Part shown: piece by piece, positions 5,893 through 7,055 of the stretch
Numbering within the stretch: the stretch's first letter is position 1
How the letters are laid out: the number at the start of each line of letters is the position of its first letter
NCBI GenBank assembly: GCA_964412115.1
Contig: CAYPMM010000034.1
Span: forward strand, 1 to 7,055
Direction of reading: 5' to 3'
Length of the DNA: 7,055 nt
Origin: HO2-45-28 sp964412115
GTDB taxonomy: Bacteria > Patescibacteriota > Minisyncoccia > HO2-45-28
The notes under the pieces: generated by a model
What the model saw: the letters and a program-made list of their open reading frames with translations, nothing else
Database searches by the model: none
What the model was told of the DNA's origin: nothing
Translations under genes and position numbers: made by a program

Positions 5893-6861
5893 TCACTTTA
5901 AGTACAAAAAGGAAAAATCCTGCGTTCTGTTAAATTCCTCCATTTTTTTAATCAGAGCTTCATCGCCTAGACGGATAAATGATCCGCCCGGAACTGCCAA
6001 ACCCTCGTCAAAAAGACCTATATAAACAGAAATCTTCTTTTCCATAGCATGCAAGGCGGCCTTAGCCACGTCATGCAACTTTGGCGGTTTGTACTCCTCC
6101 CGCCTAAAAGCGTCCTCAAGGGACGTCCCGCTGGCGACATAAGTCGGGTTAAGGTGCATGTTGATTTTCAGACCGAAACGGGCCGCGATTACGTCTAAAT
6201 AATCGATGCCGTTTTGGATATCGCGAACTGCTTCCTCGTCGGTCATGCCGGGCACGGGCTTTTGCATAAAATAGCATTTGAGTCGGAAATTGAATTTTGC
6301 CAGCTTCTTTGCGAAATCTTCAAAGGCCCTTAGCGACAGTCCTTTCTTAAAAACCTTGTTTCTTATGCGGTCATCATGCGCCTCAAAACCAATCGCCAAC
6401 TCCAAATCGGTCGGCGTATCGCCCTCTTTCAAAGCCCGGCCAAGAAATTCCAGCTCTTCAAGATCCACGTATTCCGTCCTGGTTTCAATAGAGAGAACAT
6501 CCAGATTCGGAATCATGATGTTTGTTTTGGCAACGAAGTAAATCAGAGCGGTGGACGAAAAAGTTTCTTCATCCAAAACCGAGCCGTTGTTGCTTAGAAT
6601 TATTTTTCTGATGTCTTTGCGTTTGGCCATTATTTCAGGTTCGGAATAAAGCCAATCAATCTGGGCCATAAGCTGTTTGAAACCGACGTGTCTCTTTGAC
6701 GACAGGGACGGAAGATTGCAGCCGCTGCATACGCCCCACCTGCAGGCAAGCGTGTAAAAAACAACAAATAAGACAAGGCCTTCGTGAGATTCTTGAAACC
6801 AAAAAATTATCGGTTTTGTTTCATCGCGCTGGTCGCAGGGACTGTAAGGTTTATCAGCCAC
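5893..6861 (-). CDS. Radical SAM protein, Elp3/RaSEA-like
   Basis: This 322-residue protein starts at GTG 6861, chosen for the SD AAGGAG at 6869-6874 seven bases upstream. A cysteine cluster ACRWGVCSGCN (39-49; Cys40, Cys45, Cys48, spaced CX4CX2C) would hold the 4Fe-4S cluster. ILSNNGSVLDEETF (88-101) and LSIETRTEYV (123-132) match the strands of Elp3-type radical SAM barrels. LAIGFEAHDDRIRNKVFKKG (155-174) followed by KCYFMQKP resembles archaeal TIGR01210 proteins, which include the archaeosine-forming RaSEA; this likeness is from memory, not a search. The classic radical SAM spacing is CX3CX2C, so the CX4 gap is a deviation worth noting. No acetyltransferase or B12 domain is present. The gene lies between parts of an ABC importer, with its own promoter and terminator. 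The reaction is unknown. Confidence 0.85.
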   Translation of the reverse strand: MADKPYSPCDQRDETKPIIFWFQESHEGLVLFVVFYTLACRWGVCSGCNLPSLSSKRHVGFKQLMAQIDWLYSEPEIMAKRKDIRKIILSNNGSVLDEETFSSTALIYFVAKTNIMIPNLDVLSIETRTEYVDLEELEFLGRALKEGDTPTDLELAIGFEAHDDRIRNKVFKKGLSLRAFEDFAKKLAKFNFRLKCYFMQKPVPGMTDEEAVRDIQNGIDYLDVIAARFGLKINMHLNPTYVASGTSLEDAFRREEYKPPKLHDVAKAALHAMEKKISVYIGLFDEGLAVPGGSFIRLGDEALIKKMEEFNRTQDFSFLYLK

Positions 6862-6868
6862 GATCTTT

Positions 6869-6874
6869 CTCCTT
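6869..6874 (-). promoter_or_regulatory. Shine-Dalgarno site selecting a GTG start for the radical SAM gene
   Basis: AAGGAG on the - strand, seven bases before GTG 6861. It makes the non-ATG start credible. Confidence 0.75.
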
Positions 6875-6906
6875 TTTGTTATGGTGTTTTCAAAAATTCC
6901 AAATCC

Positions 6907-6935
6907 ATATTATCATGAAAATAAAATTTAGTCAA
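6907..6935 (-). promoter_or_regulatory. Promoter of the radical SAM gene
   Basis: On the - strand TTGACT (6930-6935) and TAATAT (6907-6912) are 17 bases apart, with an extended TGA before the -10. The predicted leader is about 40 bases, ending in AAGGAG and the GTG start. Its first half is nearly identical to the permease promoter region. Confidence 0.75.
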
Positions 6936-6967
6936 ATAAAAAACCGTCCCGATGATCGTCGGGACGG
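6934..6967 (-). terminator. Intrinsic terminator of the probable substrate-binding protein gene
   Basis: Read on the - strand, CCGTCCCGA (6967-6959), a six-base loop and TCGGGACGG (6952-6944) are followed by TTTTTTATTT. The T-run overlaps the -35 box of the radical SAM promoter by two bases. Confidence 0.92.
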
Positions 6968-6994
6968 AATTAAAATTTACTCTAAAGAACAAAA

Positions 6995-7055
6995 TTAGTC
7001 TAACTTGCCCTCGGCGGCCATCTGCATGAACTTCGCGTCAAAACGCAGTTTGACG
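6995..7055 (-). CDS. Probable ABC transporter substrate-binding protein, C-terminal end only
   Basis: The - strand frame entering from the right edge is open to TAA at 6995-6997 and gives VKLRFDAKFMQMAAEGKLD. An ending with a phenylalanine-Asp followed by F-M-x-x-A-A-x-G-K-L is typical of periplasmic or lipoprotein binding proteins of the nitrate/sulfonate/taurine class. The terminator 28 bases after the stop confirms that a gene ends here. With the permease and ATPase downstream it would complete an importer. Only 19 residues are visible, so the identity rests largely on context. Confidence 0.5.
   Translation of the reverse strand, partial: VKLRFDAKFMQMAAEGKLD

Noticed and set aside
1..7055. 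CRISPR arrays, tRNA or rRNA genes, insertion sequences, riboswitches
   Set aside because: I saw no regularly spaced repeats, no cloverleaf-like sequence, no transposase, and all leaders are too short for known riboswitches.

Overview
The window looks like a stretch of a small-genome bacterium, most likely a member of the Patescibacteria/CPR. This rests on gene content and style only (compact gene order, a single-helix ComEC-type metallo-hydrolase, nucleotide-salvage genes, an unusually rearranged oxo-acid dehydrogenase). No taxonomic marker is present, so it is an inference. Most of the DNA is coding. Every gene or operon with its 3' end in view is followed by a recognisable intrinsic terminator.

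Left part (1-2071, + strand): the 3' end of a pyruvate dehydrogenase-type E1 alpha gene overlaps by 4 bases (ATGA) a 601-codon gene. That gene fuses a complete E1 beta subunit to a complete E2 acyltransferase catalytic domain. The fused protein has no lipoyl domain and no peripheral-subunit-binding domain. The segment coding for the linker between the halves carries a perfect 12-bp stem-loop. A 26-bp palindrome ends this operon and probably also the converging ndk gene.

Middle (2075-3994): ndk (nucleoside diphosphate kinase, - strand) and a nucleoside 2-deoxyribosyltransferase-like gene (+ strand) diverge from a 108-bp intergenic region. Both fit nucleotide salvage. A membrane-anchored ComEC-type MBL-fold hydrolase (- strand) converges on the transferase gene.

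Right part (4062-7055, all - strand): pieces of an ABC importer of the nitrate/sulfonate/taurine class. In transcription order these are the C-terminus of a probable substrate-binding protein (cut by the window end), a radical SAM enzyme of Elp3/RaSEA-like appearance, the permease, and the ATPase (19-base overlap with the permease). The radical SAM gene and the permease-ATPase pair each have their own near-identical terminator/promoter cassette, in which the terminator T-run reads directly into a TTGACA/TTGACT -35 box. Three transcription units therefore sit in tandem, and the two with visible promoters may be co-regulated.

The most notable item is the E1 beta-E2 fusion without a swinging-arm domain. 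It recalls, but is different from, the actinobacterial OdhA/Kgd E1-E2 fusions. The duplicated terminator-promoter cassette and the radical SAM gene inside the importer cluster come next.
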